Assembly: GCA_035462375.1 (NCBI GenBank)
Contig: DATHUJ010000048.1
Span: forward strand, 12,971-76,970
From: DASTQL01 sp035462375
GTDB taxonomy: Bacteria; Actinomycetota; Actinomycetes; Jiangellales; Jiangellaceae
Length of the DNA: 64,000 nt
Direction of reading: 5' to 3'
Numbering within the stretch: position 1 is the stretch's first letter; the number at the start of each line of letters is the position of its first letter. The notes below the pieces were generated by a model. The model was not told the DNA's origin. It saw only the letters and a list, made by a program, of their open reading frames with translations, and searched no databases. Shown piece by piece: positions 44,028 through 52,438 of this stretch. The translations under genes and the position numbers were made by a program.

Positions 44028-44199
44028 AGCCCTTGAAGGCGTCCTTGACGTTCTCGCCGGCCTGCTTGAGGTTGGCCTTGGACTTGTCGGTCTTGCCCTC
44101 GGCCTCCATGCTCTCGTTGCCGGTGGCCTTGCCCCAGGTCTCCTTGGCCGAGCCCTTCAGCTCCTGACCCTTGTTGCTGCTCTTGTCGTCGGCACCCAT
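44026..44199 (-). CDS. CsbD family stress protein
   Basis: 57 residues, hydrophilic, Lys-rich and helical: MGADDKSSNKGQELKGSAKE and ATGNESMEAEGKTDKSKANL. This is a CsbD-like protein, induced by general stress in Bacillus and other bacteria; its biochemical role is not known. GGAGG lies 6 bases before the ATG. The stop codon lies inside the 3'-end element. Confidence 0.9.
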   Translation of the reverse strand: MGADDKSSNKGQELKGSAKETWGKATGNESMEAEGKTDKSKANLKQAGENVKDAFKG

Positions 44200-44277
44200 A
44201 TGCGACCTCCAGTCGTTCCGGTAGCTGACGCTGCCTTCCTACCCACCGGTACGCCGGTCACACCCCGGTGAGCTCCG

Positions 44278-44715
44278 TCACAGGGCCCGGTCGATCTGGT
44301 CGCGGAGCTCGGCCAACCGACGGCGCACCTCGTCCAGGGCGGACTGCAGCGACTCGGGCACGGACTCCTTCGCCTGGTCCAGCCGGGCGTCAGCACCGTC
44401 GAGCGCTGACCGCGCCTCCTCGAGCCCCTGCTGCCCGGATGCGCCGGCCTCGGAGCCGGCCTCCTCGAGGGCGTCCTGGGCCTGCTGGGCTGCCTGCTCG
44501 GCCTCGTCGAGCGCTCCCTGCACCTCGCCAGCCGAGCCGCCGGCCTCGTCGACCCGGGCACGTGCCGAGTCGACCTCGTCGGAAACACGGTCGCCCAGCT
44601 CCGACGCCCGCTCGCGCGCGTCATCGAGGACCTGCTCGGCCTCGCCGCCGCACCCGCCGAGGAACAGCGCGGCAGCAGCCAGGCCGGCGGCGAGCGATCG
44701 GGACGTCGTACGCAT
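44278..44715 (-). CDS. Coiled-coil lipoprotein
   Basis: 145 residues. A signal peptide ends in LFLGGC (lipobox Cys). The mature part is almost entirely charged heptad-like helix (DDARERASELGDRVSDEVD, ALDEAEQAAQQAQDALEEA). It probably sits on the outer face of the membrane as an extended coiled coil. GAGG lies five bases before the ATG at 44715. No enzyme motif is seen. Confidence 0.75.
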   Translation of the reverse strand: MRTTSRSLAAGLAAAALFLGGCGGEAEQVLDDARERASELGDRVSDEVDSARARVDEAGGSAGEVQGALDEAEQAAQQAQDALEEAGSEAGASGQQGLEEARSALDGADARLDQAKESVPESLQSALDEVRRRLAELRDQIDRAL

Positions 44716-44779
44716 CGGGACCTCGCAGAGCAGTCGGGAACGTGACGGAAGGCATCCCATCATCGCCTGGGTCCCCCTG

Positions 44780-45724
44780 TCAGGGCCGCGCCGCCGGCGG
44801 GTGTCGGTACCCGTCGAGCGTCTCGGCCAGGATCGACTCCCAGGGCGTCGGCTGGATCCCGTACGTCGCCCTGGTGGCCGAGTCGTCCAGGACGAACGGG
44901 TGGCGGAACTGGTAGAGCACCTCCACCAGCGCGCCGGCCTCCGGCCGGACCAGTCCGGCGAGCCGCAACGCTGCGGACGGCAGCGTCCTCACGGGGACGG
45001 GGCCCACGCCGGCGACCCGGCACAGGTCGTGGACGGCCTCGCGCTGCGTACGCGGCGGGTTGGAGGGCACGTGCCAGACCCGACCGTAGGCGCCCGGCGC
45101 CGCCGCGACTGTGACGAGGGTCCTGGCCACATCGCGGACCCCCGTCCACGAGTGCGCCTGGTCGTCCCTGCCCAGCACCCGTACCGGCCGGCCGGCCAGC
45201 ACGCGGGGTGCCACTCGGTCGCCGAGGTGGCTCTGATCGGACGGGCAGACGTAGTCGGAGCCTCGCACCTCGACCACACGCACCCGACCCTCCTCGTGCG
45301 CTGTGAGCGCGTCCAGCCACATCCGAGCCCGGACGGCACCCTTGGGCCCCACCGGACGCATCGGGAGGTCGGGCGTCATCGGTCCGTCGACCCGGCCGTA
45401 GGGGTAGAGGTTTGACACCGTCGCCAGTACCGCACCGTGGCGCTCCGCCACGGTGAGCAACGCTGCCGCGAGCGACGGCCACTCCTCCGGCCACCGGTGG
45501 TAGGCGGGGTTTGCGCAGTTGTACAGCACGACGGCGCCATCGGCGGCAGCGGTCAGCTGCTGGACCGCGGCTGCGTCACACGCGGAGCACTCGACACCCG
45601 GGACCGCGACGTCCCGGCCCGAGCGACTGATCACCCGGACGCGGTGCCCGACCGAGCTCAGCAGCTCGGCGGTCGCCCGCCCGACCGCCCCGGCCCCGAC
45701 GACGACGTGGAGCTCCTGGCTCAT
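44780..45724 (-). CDS. NAD-dependent epimerase/dehydratase-like protein
   Basis: 314 residues of the extended SDR type. The N-terminal VVVGAGAVGRATAELLSSVGH binds NAD(P), NLYPYGR supplies a Tyr near the active site, and RGSDYVCP and DDQAHSWTGVRDVARTL are family elements. The usual YxxxK is not clear, so it may be an atypical SDR that binds NAD without catalysis. GAGGGGTGG precedes the ATG at 45724. Confidence 0.85.
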   Translation of the reverse strand: MSQELHVVVGAGAVGRATAELLSSVGHRVRVISRSGRDVAVPGVECSACDAAAVQQLTAAADGAVVLYNCANPAYHRWPEEWPSLAAALLTVAERHGAVLATVSNLYPYGRVDGPMTPDLPMRPVGPKGAVRARMWLDALTAHEEGRVRVVEVRGSDYVCPSDQSHLGDRVAPRVLAGRPVRVLGRDDQAHSWTGVRDVARTLVTVAAAPGAYGRVWHVPSNPPRTQREAVHDLCRVAGVGPVPVRTLPSAALRLAGLVRPEAGALVEVLYQFRHPFVLDDSATRATYGIQPTPWESILAETLDGYRHPPAARP

Positions 45725-45879
45725 CTGCCACCCCTCGATTGCACGGAGTCCTCGACCGGCGCGCCTGACTGCGCCAGGCCTTCCTCGACGTGGAAGGTGG
45801 GTCGGCTGGCGGGCCTGCTGGGGCTGCCCGCCCGACCCGACCGACGACAGAGGTTCGCACCCGCCGGCGTGCCGACCCG

Positions 45880-46314
45880 TCAGTGCTGCGAGGACGGCGG
45901 GCGCACCGCCACGAAGCGCCGCCCGGTGATCTCCGTCGGGTGGACCCGGACGAACCACTGCTTGGGGTGGGAGCTCCACGGCACGAGCGGCAGCTCCTCG
46001 GCCCGCTCGATGTCGCGGAAGCGCTCCAGCCGCTCGGGGACGCCCTTGACCACGACACTCCACGCCTCGCCGAAGGAACGGTCGTAGCCGTCGGCCTCTA
46101 CGGCGACGCGCCCCGACACGACTGCAGCAGCAAGCTTCGTGCCCTCTCCGGTGGCAAAGACCACCGTCCGCTCGTCGACCACGGCGTTGACCGGGAAGAT
46201 CTCCAGATCGTCGCCCACGACGACGGCGAGGCGCACGACGTCGGCGGTGGACAGCAGCTCCCAGGACGCCGCCTCGTCGAGGATGGTCATGCCGGTACGG
46301 GGATCGGTGGTCAT
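45880..46314 (-). CDS. Pyridoxamine 5'-phosphate oxidase-family (FMN-binding) protein
   Basis: 144 residues, split beta-barrel. VVRLAVVVGDDLEIFPVNAVVDERTVVFATGEGTKLAAA is the typical opening of this group, which often binds F420 or FMN. The specific reaction is unknown. The ATG at 46314 has a -10 candidate CATAGT five bases upstream, embedded in a CCCCA-CTA-TGGGG dyad. Confidence 0.85.
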   Translation of the reverse strand: MTTDPRTGMTILDEAASWELLSTADVVRLAVVVGDDLEIFPVNAVVDERTVVFATGEGTKLAAAVVSGRVAVEADGYDRSFGEAWSVVVKGVPERLERFRDIERAEELPLVPWSSHPKQWFVRVHPTEITGRRFVAVRPPSSQH

Positions 46315-46315
46315 G

Positions 46316-46328
46316 CCCCACTATGGGG
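46316..46328. promoter_or_regulatory. Dyad overlapping the PPOX promoter
   Basis: CCCCA-CTA-TGGGG is a perfect 5-3-5 palindrome; the minus-strand -10 candidate CATAGT (46320-46325) lies inside it. The layout resembles the csoR operator/promoter overlap. The protein that binds it is unknown. Confidence 0.45.
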
Positions 46329-46434
46329 TGCCGGCGCCCGGGCGGGCCAGGGTCTTCGGACCGTGCCTGGACAGGGGACTTACGGCCCGGCGGGGTTAGC
46401 CTGCCCGCAGCAACGGCGGCGGGGAGCAGCGACC

Positions 46435-47145
46435 ATGACCGGCTGGCAGGGCGACGACGCCCCACGAGCGGACACCGGCCCGATCTGGGCGACCGCGACC
46501 GGGACCGGGGCGACCGGGCGAGGCCCGACCGGGACCGGGGCCGATGGGAGCGACGTGGGGGCCGCGACGAGCATCACGGCCGCCATCCCCCGCTCCCGGA
46601 AGGCGGGCGCCTCCGGCGAGGCGCAGCCACCACCACCCGTACGCCGACGTCGTCGGCCGTGGGGCTGGATCACACTCACCACCCTGCTCGTGCTGGCGTT
46701 GGCGGGGGCCTCGGCCCTCGCCGCATACCTGTGGCAGACGACGACGGCCTGGCAGGACGAGACCGTGCGCGTGGAGTCGGTGGCCACCGACCTGCGGGCC
46801 GAACGTGACGAGCTCGCGGCGGAGTTGGACCAGTCCGCCCGCGACCTCGCGGCCACCGACCAGCAGCTGCGGGAGGCGCAGGACCGGATCTCCGAGCTGG
46901 CGCAGGAGAAGGCGCAGACCGCCGACGAGCGCGAGATCGCCCGGCTGCTGGTGACGTCGGTGGCCGGCGTCGCCACCCAGCTGGAGACGTGCGTCCGCGG
47001 CCAGGACCAGCTGATCACCGCGCTGTCGGACCTCGAGGCGTACGACCCGGAGTCGGTCGTGGAGTACGCGGAGTCGGTGCGGGCGGCCTGCACCCAGGCG
47101 CTGCGCGGCAACGAGGAGGTCCAGCGGATCGTGGGCGCCGAGTGA
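46435..47145 (+). CDS. Membrane-anchored coiled-coil protein
   Basis: 236 residues. The N-terminal ~75 residues are low-complexity (Gly/Thr/Asp-rich) and cytoplasmic, followed by RRRRR and one span (about 80-103: ITLTTLLVLALAGASALAAY). The rest is a periplasm-side coiled coil (ESVATDLRAERDELAAELD, REAQDRISELAQEKAQTADE) and a small C-terminal helical part with two cysteines (ETCVRG, RAACTQ). GGGGAG precedes the ATG. It is translationally coupled to a trypsin-like lipoprotein, suggesting a joint surface function. Confidence 0.75.
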   Translation: MTGWQGDDAPRADTGPIWATATGTGATGRGPTGTGADGSDVGAATSITAAIPRSRKAGASGEAQPPPPVRRRRRPWGWITLTTLLVLALAGASALAAYLWQTTTAWQDETVRVESVATDLRAERDELAAELDQSARDLAATDQQLREAQDRISELAQEKAQTADEREIARLLVTSVAGVATQLETCVRGQDQLITALSDLEAYDPESVVEYAESVRAACTQALRGNEEVQRIVGAE

Positions 47146-47885
47146 GGCGATCGCTCACAGCACTCGTGGCCGCAGTCGCCACCACGCTGGCGGCGTCCGG
47201 CTGCGCCCTCCGCGACGAGCTGCCCGACTTACCCGATGCCGCGCCCGTCGTCACGGCCGCACCCACCGGCCCCGGTCCCCGCCCCGATGCCGCGCCGACG
47301 ACGCTGTCGCCCGATGGCTTCCGAACGACGGAGCGGGTGGCGGTCCGCATCCGCAACGTCGGCTGTGGCGGGGTCGGTACGGGCAGCGGCTTCGCCGTCG
47401 GCGAGGACATCCTCGTCACCAACCGCCACGTCGTGGCCGGCGCCGAGACGCTCCAGCTGAGCACCTACGACGGGCAGGACATCCTCGTCGAGACGGCCGG
47501 CTCCGCCGTGGTCGCCGACCTCGCCCTCGTCCGGACCAAGGACGCGCTCCCGGCAGCGGTCACGCTCGCACCCGCCGACCCGGAGCTGGGCGACGCCGTC
47601 GAGATCGTGGGCTACCCCGGCGGGGGCCGGCTGACGTCCAGCACGGGTCGCGTCCTGGGCTACCAGGACGACCCGCTCGGCGCGAACGCGGGCCGGGTCA
47701 TGGTGACCGGCGCCGAGGCGCAGCCGGGCTCGTCGGGCAGCCCCGTCTACGACGCGGAGGGACGCGTCGTCGGCGTCGTCTACGCGGCGAGCAGGGAGGG
47801 CGACGCGGCCCTCGCCATCCCCGTGACGACGCTTCGACAGCTGCTCGAGTCGGCGAGCTTCGACGCCGTCGCTCCCTGCGACTGA
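47142..47885 (+). CDS. Trypsin-like serine protease lipoprotein
   Basis: 247 residues. A signal peptide ends in lipobox LAASGC (Cys ~21), then a Pro-rich linker of ~40 residues. The S1 protease core shows His in ILVTNRHVVAG, Asp in VVADLALVRT and Ser in GSSGSPVYD. No PDZ domain. It should be anchored to the outer leaflet of the membrane. The GTG overlaps the stop of the coiled-coil gene. Confidence 0.88.
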   Translation: MRRSLTALVAAVATTLAASGCALRDELPDLPDAAPVVTAAPTGPGPRPDAAPTTLSPDGFRTTERVAVRIRNVGCGGVGTGSGFAVGEDILVTNRHVVAGAETLQLSTYDGQDILVETAGSAVVADLALVRTKDALPAAVTLAPADPELGDAVEIVGYPGGGRLTSSTGRVLGYQDDPLGANAGRVMVTGAEAQPGSSGSPVYDAEGRVVGVVYAASREGDAALAIPVTTLRQLLESASFDAVAPCD

Positions 47886-47921
47886 CCCGTACGGCGGCGG
47901 ACCTGTCGCACAATGGTGCGC

Positions 47922-48554
47922 GTGACCGAGGTACCGGAGCCCCACCGACCGCGGCGGCCGCAGCTGCGCGGGAGCTGGGACGACCTGACCGGCGAGGCCG
48001 ACCCGGCCGACCGGACCGCGGTGGCGCACGCAACGGCGGCGGCGGTCGTCCGCGCCGGACGCGACCGGGACGCCGACCCGGCGCGCACCAGCCGGCTGGT
48101 CGGCCTGGTCGACGAGGTGGGCCTCGACGAGCTCGCCGAGCTGTGGCAGGACAGCGAGGGCGACACCCTGCCGGGCACGCTCTGGTCGCTGTACCTGCTG
48201 CGCACCTGGGTGCACCGGGAGGGGGTGGAGGCTGCCCGGCTCTTCGCTGCGGGCCGGCACGTGGCCGAGGTGTCCAGCGTCGTCGCCGGCGTGGCGGACC
48301 CACCCGGACCGGACGAGGTGGCAGCGCTCGGTGACGCCGTGCTCACGAGCGCCTTCGACGGTGACTTCGCGGTCGCGCTCGAACGGGCCGGAGCCTTCTG
48401 CCGCGTCGTCTCCGCCGGTCGCGCCCACCTCGCCGACGTGGAACCGGACCCCGAGTCCGGCGAGCGGCTCACGCGGCTCGCCGGTGGCAACCTGAGGATG
48501 GCCGAACAGCTCGAACACGCGGCTGCGCTCTGGCGGGGCGGCGCCCTGCTGTGA
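47922..48554 (+). CDS. Conserved actinobacterial hypothetical protein
   Basis: About 210 residues, mostly helical: TLPGTLWSLYLLRTWVHREG and ALGDAVLTSAFDGDFAVALERAGAF stand out. I recall this as a conserved actinobacterial protein without a known function. The start could be ATG 47913 or GTG 47922; a CACAAT box seven bases before the latter would make it leaderless. No signal peptide or membrane span. Confidence 0.7.
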   Translation: MTEVPEPHRPRRPQLRGSWDDLTGEADPADRTAVAHATAAAVVRAGRDRDADPARTSRLVGLVDEVGLDELAELWQDSEGDTLPGTLWSLYLLRTWVHREGVEAARLFAAGRHVAEVSSVVAGVADPPGPDEVAALGDAVLTSAFDGDFAVALERAGAFCRVVSAGRAHLADVEPDPESGERLTRLAGGNLRMAEQLEHAAALWRGGALL

Positions 48555-48595
48555 CGCGCCTCGTGTGACGTGCACCGCGCCGCCCGCCTCCCACG

Positions 48596-48625
48596 TTGGG
48601 AACACTCCGGGCCCTGGGGTAGTTT
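48596..48625 (+). promoter_or_regulatory. Promoter of the structured leader
   Basis: TTGGGA (48596-48601) and TAGTTT (48620-48625) with an 18-base spacer. The predicted start, about 48631, coincides with the first base of the large stem of the leader. The same bases also read GGGAAC-N18-GTT, close to the SigR/ECF type, so two readings are possible. Confidence 0.45.
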
Positions 48626-48630
48626 CGTCC

Positions 48631-48828
48631 GTGGCGACAGCCCTCCGGGGCCCTCGCCGGGCGTCGGACCGCGGTAGCCCCGGGTCCCACTGTTCGCCGC
48701 CACGAGCGGCCGATGCGCCGTGAGGCGCTCCCGGTCCGGCGTCCCACAACCATCGAGGCCAGGTCCCCACCGGGGTGCTAGGCCTTTGTACTCACGACTT
48801 CGCCACCTCTCGAGGTGACGATGTGGGC
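48631..48828 (+). ncRNA. Candidate structured RNA leader or sRNA
   Basis: About 200 bases without an ORF but with nested complementary stems. P1: 48631-48636 pairs with 48698-48703, and 48637-48640 with 48690-48693. P2: CCGGGGC (48645-48651) with GCCCCGG (48677-48683). P3: GCGCC-GTGA-GGCGC (48715-48728), with a GNRA-type loop. A CCCC-ACC-GGGG hairpin lies at 48765-48775, flanked by complementary GGCC. The last hairpin, 48804-48817 (CACCTC-TC-GAGGTG), locks the GAGGTG ribosome site of the downstream gene. I do not recognise any known riboswitch class. Confidence 0.45.
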
Positions 48829-49938
48829 ATGAGCACCGACCACGACGTGCAGGCCGCGGGCACCGATCCCGCGCCCGCAACGGGCGCCGACCCCGCGCCG
48901 CCGGGCCCCGGCACCGATCCGCGTCTCGACGCAGCGCTGGAGCGGCTCGTCGTCGACGGCACCCTCGCACCCGAGCAGGCCGTGGCCGTCGGGAGCGCGC
49001 TCGCCCCGCTGCTGCCGGCCACAGCTCCGGGTGCGCCGCCCCCGACCGGTGTCACAGGCCCGGGGCACCCAGCGCCGGCGCTGCGCACCCGGCTGGCCGA
49101 GATCGCCGGCTACGTCGGTGCCGCGCTGGTGGTCGGGGCGGCGTTCTTCTTCGTCTCCGAGCAGTGGGACGAGCTGTCGACGGGCGGGCGGATCGGCATC
49201 CTGGTCGGCATCGCGGCGATCCTGGCTGTCGCCGCGATCGCCGTCGTCCTCACGGCTCCGGGGCGGCTGGCTTCGGTGCGGTCGGGCGACGAGCCGGTCC
49301 GGCGACGGCTGGTGAGCACCCTGGCCACCGGCGCGGCAGCATCCGTCGCCTTCGCCGCCGGCGTCGCCCTCGAGGCCGGCACCGCCTCCGAACAGACGAC
49401 GGTCCTCGTCGCCGCCCTGAGCGGCCTGGCCGTCGTCGCGGCGGGCTACGCGGTCGCCCCCTCGCTCGTCGGCCAGCTCGGAGGTGCTGCGGCCGCTGTC
49501 GTCGCCACGACGTCCGCCGTCAGCATCGGCGACACTTCGGGTAGCTCCGAGGTCGGTCTCGGCCTGTTCGGTCTCGGCCTGGCCTGGGCGGTCCTGGTCG
49601 CGGTCGGCGTGTTTCGCGAGCGCCTCGCCGGCACCATCGTCGCCGGTGCGCTGGCCCTGCTCGGTGCCCAGCTCCTGTACGCCGACGAGGGCACGCGCCC
49701 CTGGTCGTACGTCCTCACGCTGCTCGTCGTCCTGGTGGCCTTCGCCACCTACACGAGGTGGCCCTCCTGGCCGCTGCTCGGCGTCGGCGTCGTGGGTGCG
49801 ACCGTGCTCGTACCGGAGTTCCTCAGCGACGTCACCGGTGGCTCGCTCGGAGTCAGCGGGGTCATGCTTGCAGCGGGGGTCGCGCTCCTGGCCTCGAGCG
49901 CCGTGGGCCTGCGGCTGCGCCGCGAGGTGTCGTCCTGA
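48829..49938 (+). CDS. DUF2157-like multispan membrane protein
   Basis: 369 residues. An N-terminal Pro/Ala-rich cytoplasmic region is followed by RLDAALERLVVDGTLAPEQA, a helical motif seen in DUF2157-type proteins, then about ten membrane spans starting with IAGYVGAALVVGAAFFFVSEQWDEL. No catalytic motif. The ribosome site GAGGTG (48812-48817) is 11 bases before the ATG and sits in the right arm of a hairpin, so translation may be switched. Confidence 0.75.
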   Translation: MSTDHDVQAAGTDPAPATGADPAPPGPGTDPRLDAALERLVVDGTLAPEQAVAVGSALAPLLPATAPGAPPPTGVTGPGHPAPALRTRLAEIAGYVGAALVVGAAFFFVSEQWDELSTGGRIGILVGIAAILAVAAIAVVLTAPGRLASVRSGDEPVRRRLVSTLATGAAASVAFAAGVALEAGTASEQTTVLVAALSGLAVVAAGYAVAPSLVGQLGGAAAAVVATTSAVSIGDTSGSSEVGLGLFGLGLAWAVLVAVGVFRERLAGTIVAGALALLGAQLLYADEGTRPWSYVLTLLVVLVAFATYTRWPSWPLLGVGVVGATVLVPEFLSDVTGGSLGVSGVMLAAGVALLASSAVGLRLRREVSS

Positions 49939-49970
49939 CCGTCCGGTGAGTCGGGCTGCCCTCTCCCCGG

Positions 49971-50321
49971 TCAGCCCCAGCCCAGCTCGTGCAGGCGTCG
50001 GTCGTCGATCCCGAAGTGGTGCGCCACCTCGTGGACGACGGTGACGAGGACCTCCTCGACGACGTCCTCGTACGAGGTGCAGGCCCGGAGGATCGGCAGG
50101 CGGAACAGGCGGATCGTGTCAGGCAGCACCCCTGCGTACCAGGTGTCCCGTTCGGTGATCGGGGTGCCCTCGTAGAGCCCGAGCACCTCCGGCCCACCTT
50201 CCGGTGAGTCTTCCTCGACGAGCACGACGACGTTGTCCATGAGGCGGGCGAGCTCGTCGGGGATCTCGTCCAGTGCCTCGGACACGAGTTCCTCGAACTC
50301 GGCCTCGCTCACGTCCAGCAC
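49971..50321 (-). CDS. Zinicin-like metallopeptidase
   Basis: 116 residues, the short metallopeptidase family of actinobacteria. Motif TVVHEVAHHFGIDD is an HExxH-x3-like zinc site, and the N-terminal FEELVSEALDEIPDELARLMDNVVVLVED is characteristic. GTG at 50321 gives the family's usual start (VLDVSEAEFEEL). Function unknown. Divergent from a metallophosphoesterase. Confidence 0.88.
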   Translation of the reverse strand: MLDVSEAEFEELVSEALDEIPDELARLMDNVVVLVEEDSPEGGPEVLGLYEGTPITERDTWYAGVLPDTIRLFRLPILRACTSYEDVVEEVLVTVVHEVAHHFGIDDRRLHELGWG

Positions 50322-50401
50322 GTTGCCCAGTCTGCCGTCCCATCCGCCCACCAGGCGGCCCGACGACACAGGTACGGGCCGGACTGTGTTACCAACCTCG
50401 G

Positions 50402-52048
50402 GTGAGCGAGGCCGCGACCGGGACCCCGGGAACGCCTGCGGGCTCCTCCGCGCCGGAGGACGAGACCGGGCAGGCAGAGGCGCCGCGCCCGCGGTGGTGG
50501 GCGCGGCGCGGGACCTCGCTCGCCGTCGCGGCCGTCGCCGGACTGCTCGGCGCCTGGACCTCGCTGCTGGTGGTCGGGACGTCGGCTGCCACCGTCGGGC
50601 CGCTGGAGGTCGAGGCGGGATTCGTGCCGGCCCTGTCGGGAGAGACCGTCGTCGCCTTGGAGCCGGTCGGCACCCTCGTGGTCGACACCCACCACGCGCC
50701 CTTCGCCATCCGGCTGCGGGTGACCGCCGTCGACCCCGCGGGCGTGCGAGCTCTCGTGGACGACCCCAGCTCCCTGTCGACGCTCGACGACACGCTGCTG
50801 AGCGACCTGGCCATGGTGCTGCGGGACACAGCCGTCCGCTCGGCAGTGGTGGCCACGCTCGGCGGGGGGTTGGCCGGCCTGCTGGTGCTGCGCTCCTGGC
50901 GGCGGGCCCTGCTGAGCGCAGCTGTCGCCCTGGGAGCCGTCGGCGGCTCGTACGGGCTCGCCTGGGCCACGTACGACCCGGATGCGGCGCTGACACCGCG
51001 ATTCACGGGCCTGCTGGCGACCGCCCCCGCGCTGGTGGGGAGCGTCCAGGACATCGCCACGAACTTCGAGGCCTACGCCGAGCAGCTGGCGGCCATCGTC
51101 ACCAACGTCGGCAAGCTGTACGACACGACCGCCGCACTGCCGACCTTCGCTCCGGGCGACGACTCCATCAGGCTGCTGCACGTCTCCGACCTGCACCTGA
51201 ACCCGGCCGCGTGGGACGTCATCTCCGCCGTGGTGGAGCAGTACGACATCGACGTGGTCGTGGACTCCGGCGACATCGCCGACCACGGCACGGCGCCCGA
51301 GAGCCGCTACGTCGAGGGCATCACCCGGGTCGACGCCCCGTACGTCTTCGTCCGGGGCAACCACGACTCGATCCTCACGGAAGCCGCGGTTGCCGCTCAG
51401 CCCAACGCCGTCGTGCTGTCCAACGAGGTCGAGGACGTGGCCGGTCTGCGCTTCCTCGGCGCCCCGGACCCACGCTTCACACCCGACCAGACCACCCGTG
51501 GCACGGCGAGCGAGGACCTGCACGTCGCGAGCGAGGAGCTCGCCGAGCTCGCCGGCGGGATCGACCCACCCGTCGATGTCCTCGTGTACCACGACCCCAC
51601 CCACGCCGAGCTGATGGACGGGACCACTCCGTTGATCCTGACCGGCCACGCTCACCGCCGCCGAACGGTCGTGCTCCCCGAGGGGACCAGGGTGATGGTT
51701 CAGGGCTCGACCGGTGGTGCGGGCCTGCGGGCGCTCGAGGGTGAGGAGCCGACGCCGGTGATGCTGTCGGTGCTCTACCTGGACCGCGAGACCGGGCTCC
51801 TGCAGGCCTGGGACGACATCACGCTGGGCGGCCTGGGGCTCACCTCCGCCGAGATCCGCCGGCACCTGGCCGAGGAGCCGGGAGAGGGGGACCTCGACGA
51901 CGCCGGGGACGACGCGGGGGTCGGGGAGGTCGCCACCCCCGGCGATGTCGCCACCACCCCGGGCGCTGTCGCCACCACCTCCGGCGCTGCGGGTGCGGGC
52001 GAGCCGGTTGGGCCCGGTGCGGGCGAGGTCGCCACGCCGGGCGGCTGA
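50402..52048 (+). CDS. Membrane metallophosphoesterase
   Basis: 548 residues. An N-terminal span (GTSLAVAAVAGLLGAWTSLLV), an extracytoplasmic domain of ~110 residues, a second pair of spans (~170-215) and a calcineurin-like phosphoesterase with all metal motifs: HVSDLHLN, VDSGDIADHG, RGNHDS, and ILTGHAHRRR. The C-terminus is a low-complexity tail of VAT(T)PG repeats. It probably acts outside the membrane on a phosphodiester or nucleotide; substrate unknown. Start GTG at 50402. Confidence 0.85.
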   Translation: MSEAATGTPGTPAGSSAPEDETGQAEAPRPRWWARRGTSLAVAAVAGLLGAWTSLLVVGTSAATVGPLEVEAGFVPALSGETVVALEPVGTLVVDTHHAPFAIRLRVTAVDPAGVRALVDDPSSLSTLDDTLLSDLAMVLRDTAVRSAVVATLGGGLAGLLVLRSWRRALLSAAVALGAVGGSYGLAWATYDPDAALTPRFTGLLATAPALVGSVQDIATNFEAYAEQLAAIVTNVGKLYDTTAALPTFAPGDDSIRLLHVSDLHLNPAAWDVISAVVEQYDIDVVVDSGDIADHGTAPESRYVEGITRVDAPYVFVRGNHDSILTEAAVAAQPNAVVLSNEVEDVAGLRFLGAPDPRFTPDQTTRGTASEDLHVASEELAELAGGIDPPVDVLVYHDPTHAELMDGTTPLILTGHAHRRRTVVLPEGTRVMVQGSTGGAGLRALEGEEPTPVMLSVLYLDRETGLLQAWDDITLGGLGLTSAEIRRHLAEEPGEGDLDDAGDDAGVGEVATPGDVATTPGAVATTSGAAGAGEPVGPGAGEVATPGG

Positions 52049-52329
52049 GGTGGCGCCGACCACAGCTCACAGCTGCCTGCTGGGGTGGCCGCCTCACCGG
52101 CTGAGGTCGCGGGCCCACGCCACCGCTGCGCTCAGCCGTCCCCCTGTCGCATCATCCATCTGCTGTTCGGCGATCTTGAGGTGTTGCTGCTGCCCCTGGC
52201 GCGGTAACGCCTCATGATCGCGAGAGCCACCGGGTCCGGGCCGGATTTGGCCGCGTCGCGCGACAGACCCTATGCTGCTTCGGTCCCCGACGGCGACGAG
52301 CCGTGGGCCGCACCGATCTCGTCGGGCAC
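52049..52329. other. Intergenic region before tRNA-Glu
   Basis: 281 bases with no coding potential that I can support. It presumably holds the tRNA promoter; ACCCTATGCTGC near 52266 contains a TATGCT -10-like hexamer about 60 bases before the tRNA. Bases near 52207 (AACGCCTCATGATC) resemble a fragment of the 3'-end element. Confidence 0.4.
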
Positions 52330-52402
52330 GCCCTCATCGTCTAGTGGCCTAGGACTCCGCCCTTTCAAGGCGGCAGCACGGGTTCGAATCCCGTTGGGGG
52401 CA
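52330..52402 (+). tRNA. tRNA-Glu (anticodon TTC)
   Basis: 73 bases. Acceptor GCCCTCA pairs with TGGGGGC; anticodon loop CTTTCAA; T-arm with GGTTCGAATCC; discriminator A. CCA not encoded. Confidence 0.96.
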
Positions 52403-52438
52403 CGACCATCCTGCTCCGGTAGGGTGGTCGCCACACGA

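Noticed and set aside
52195..52230. A possible fourth copy of the 3'-end element (AACGCCTCATGATC)
   Set aside because: Only about a dozen bases match and the conserved GACCACGTTCACC part is missing; kept as a note only.
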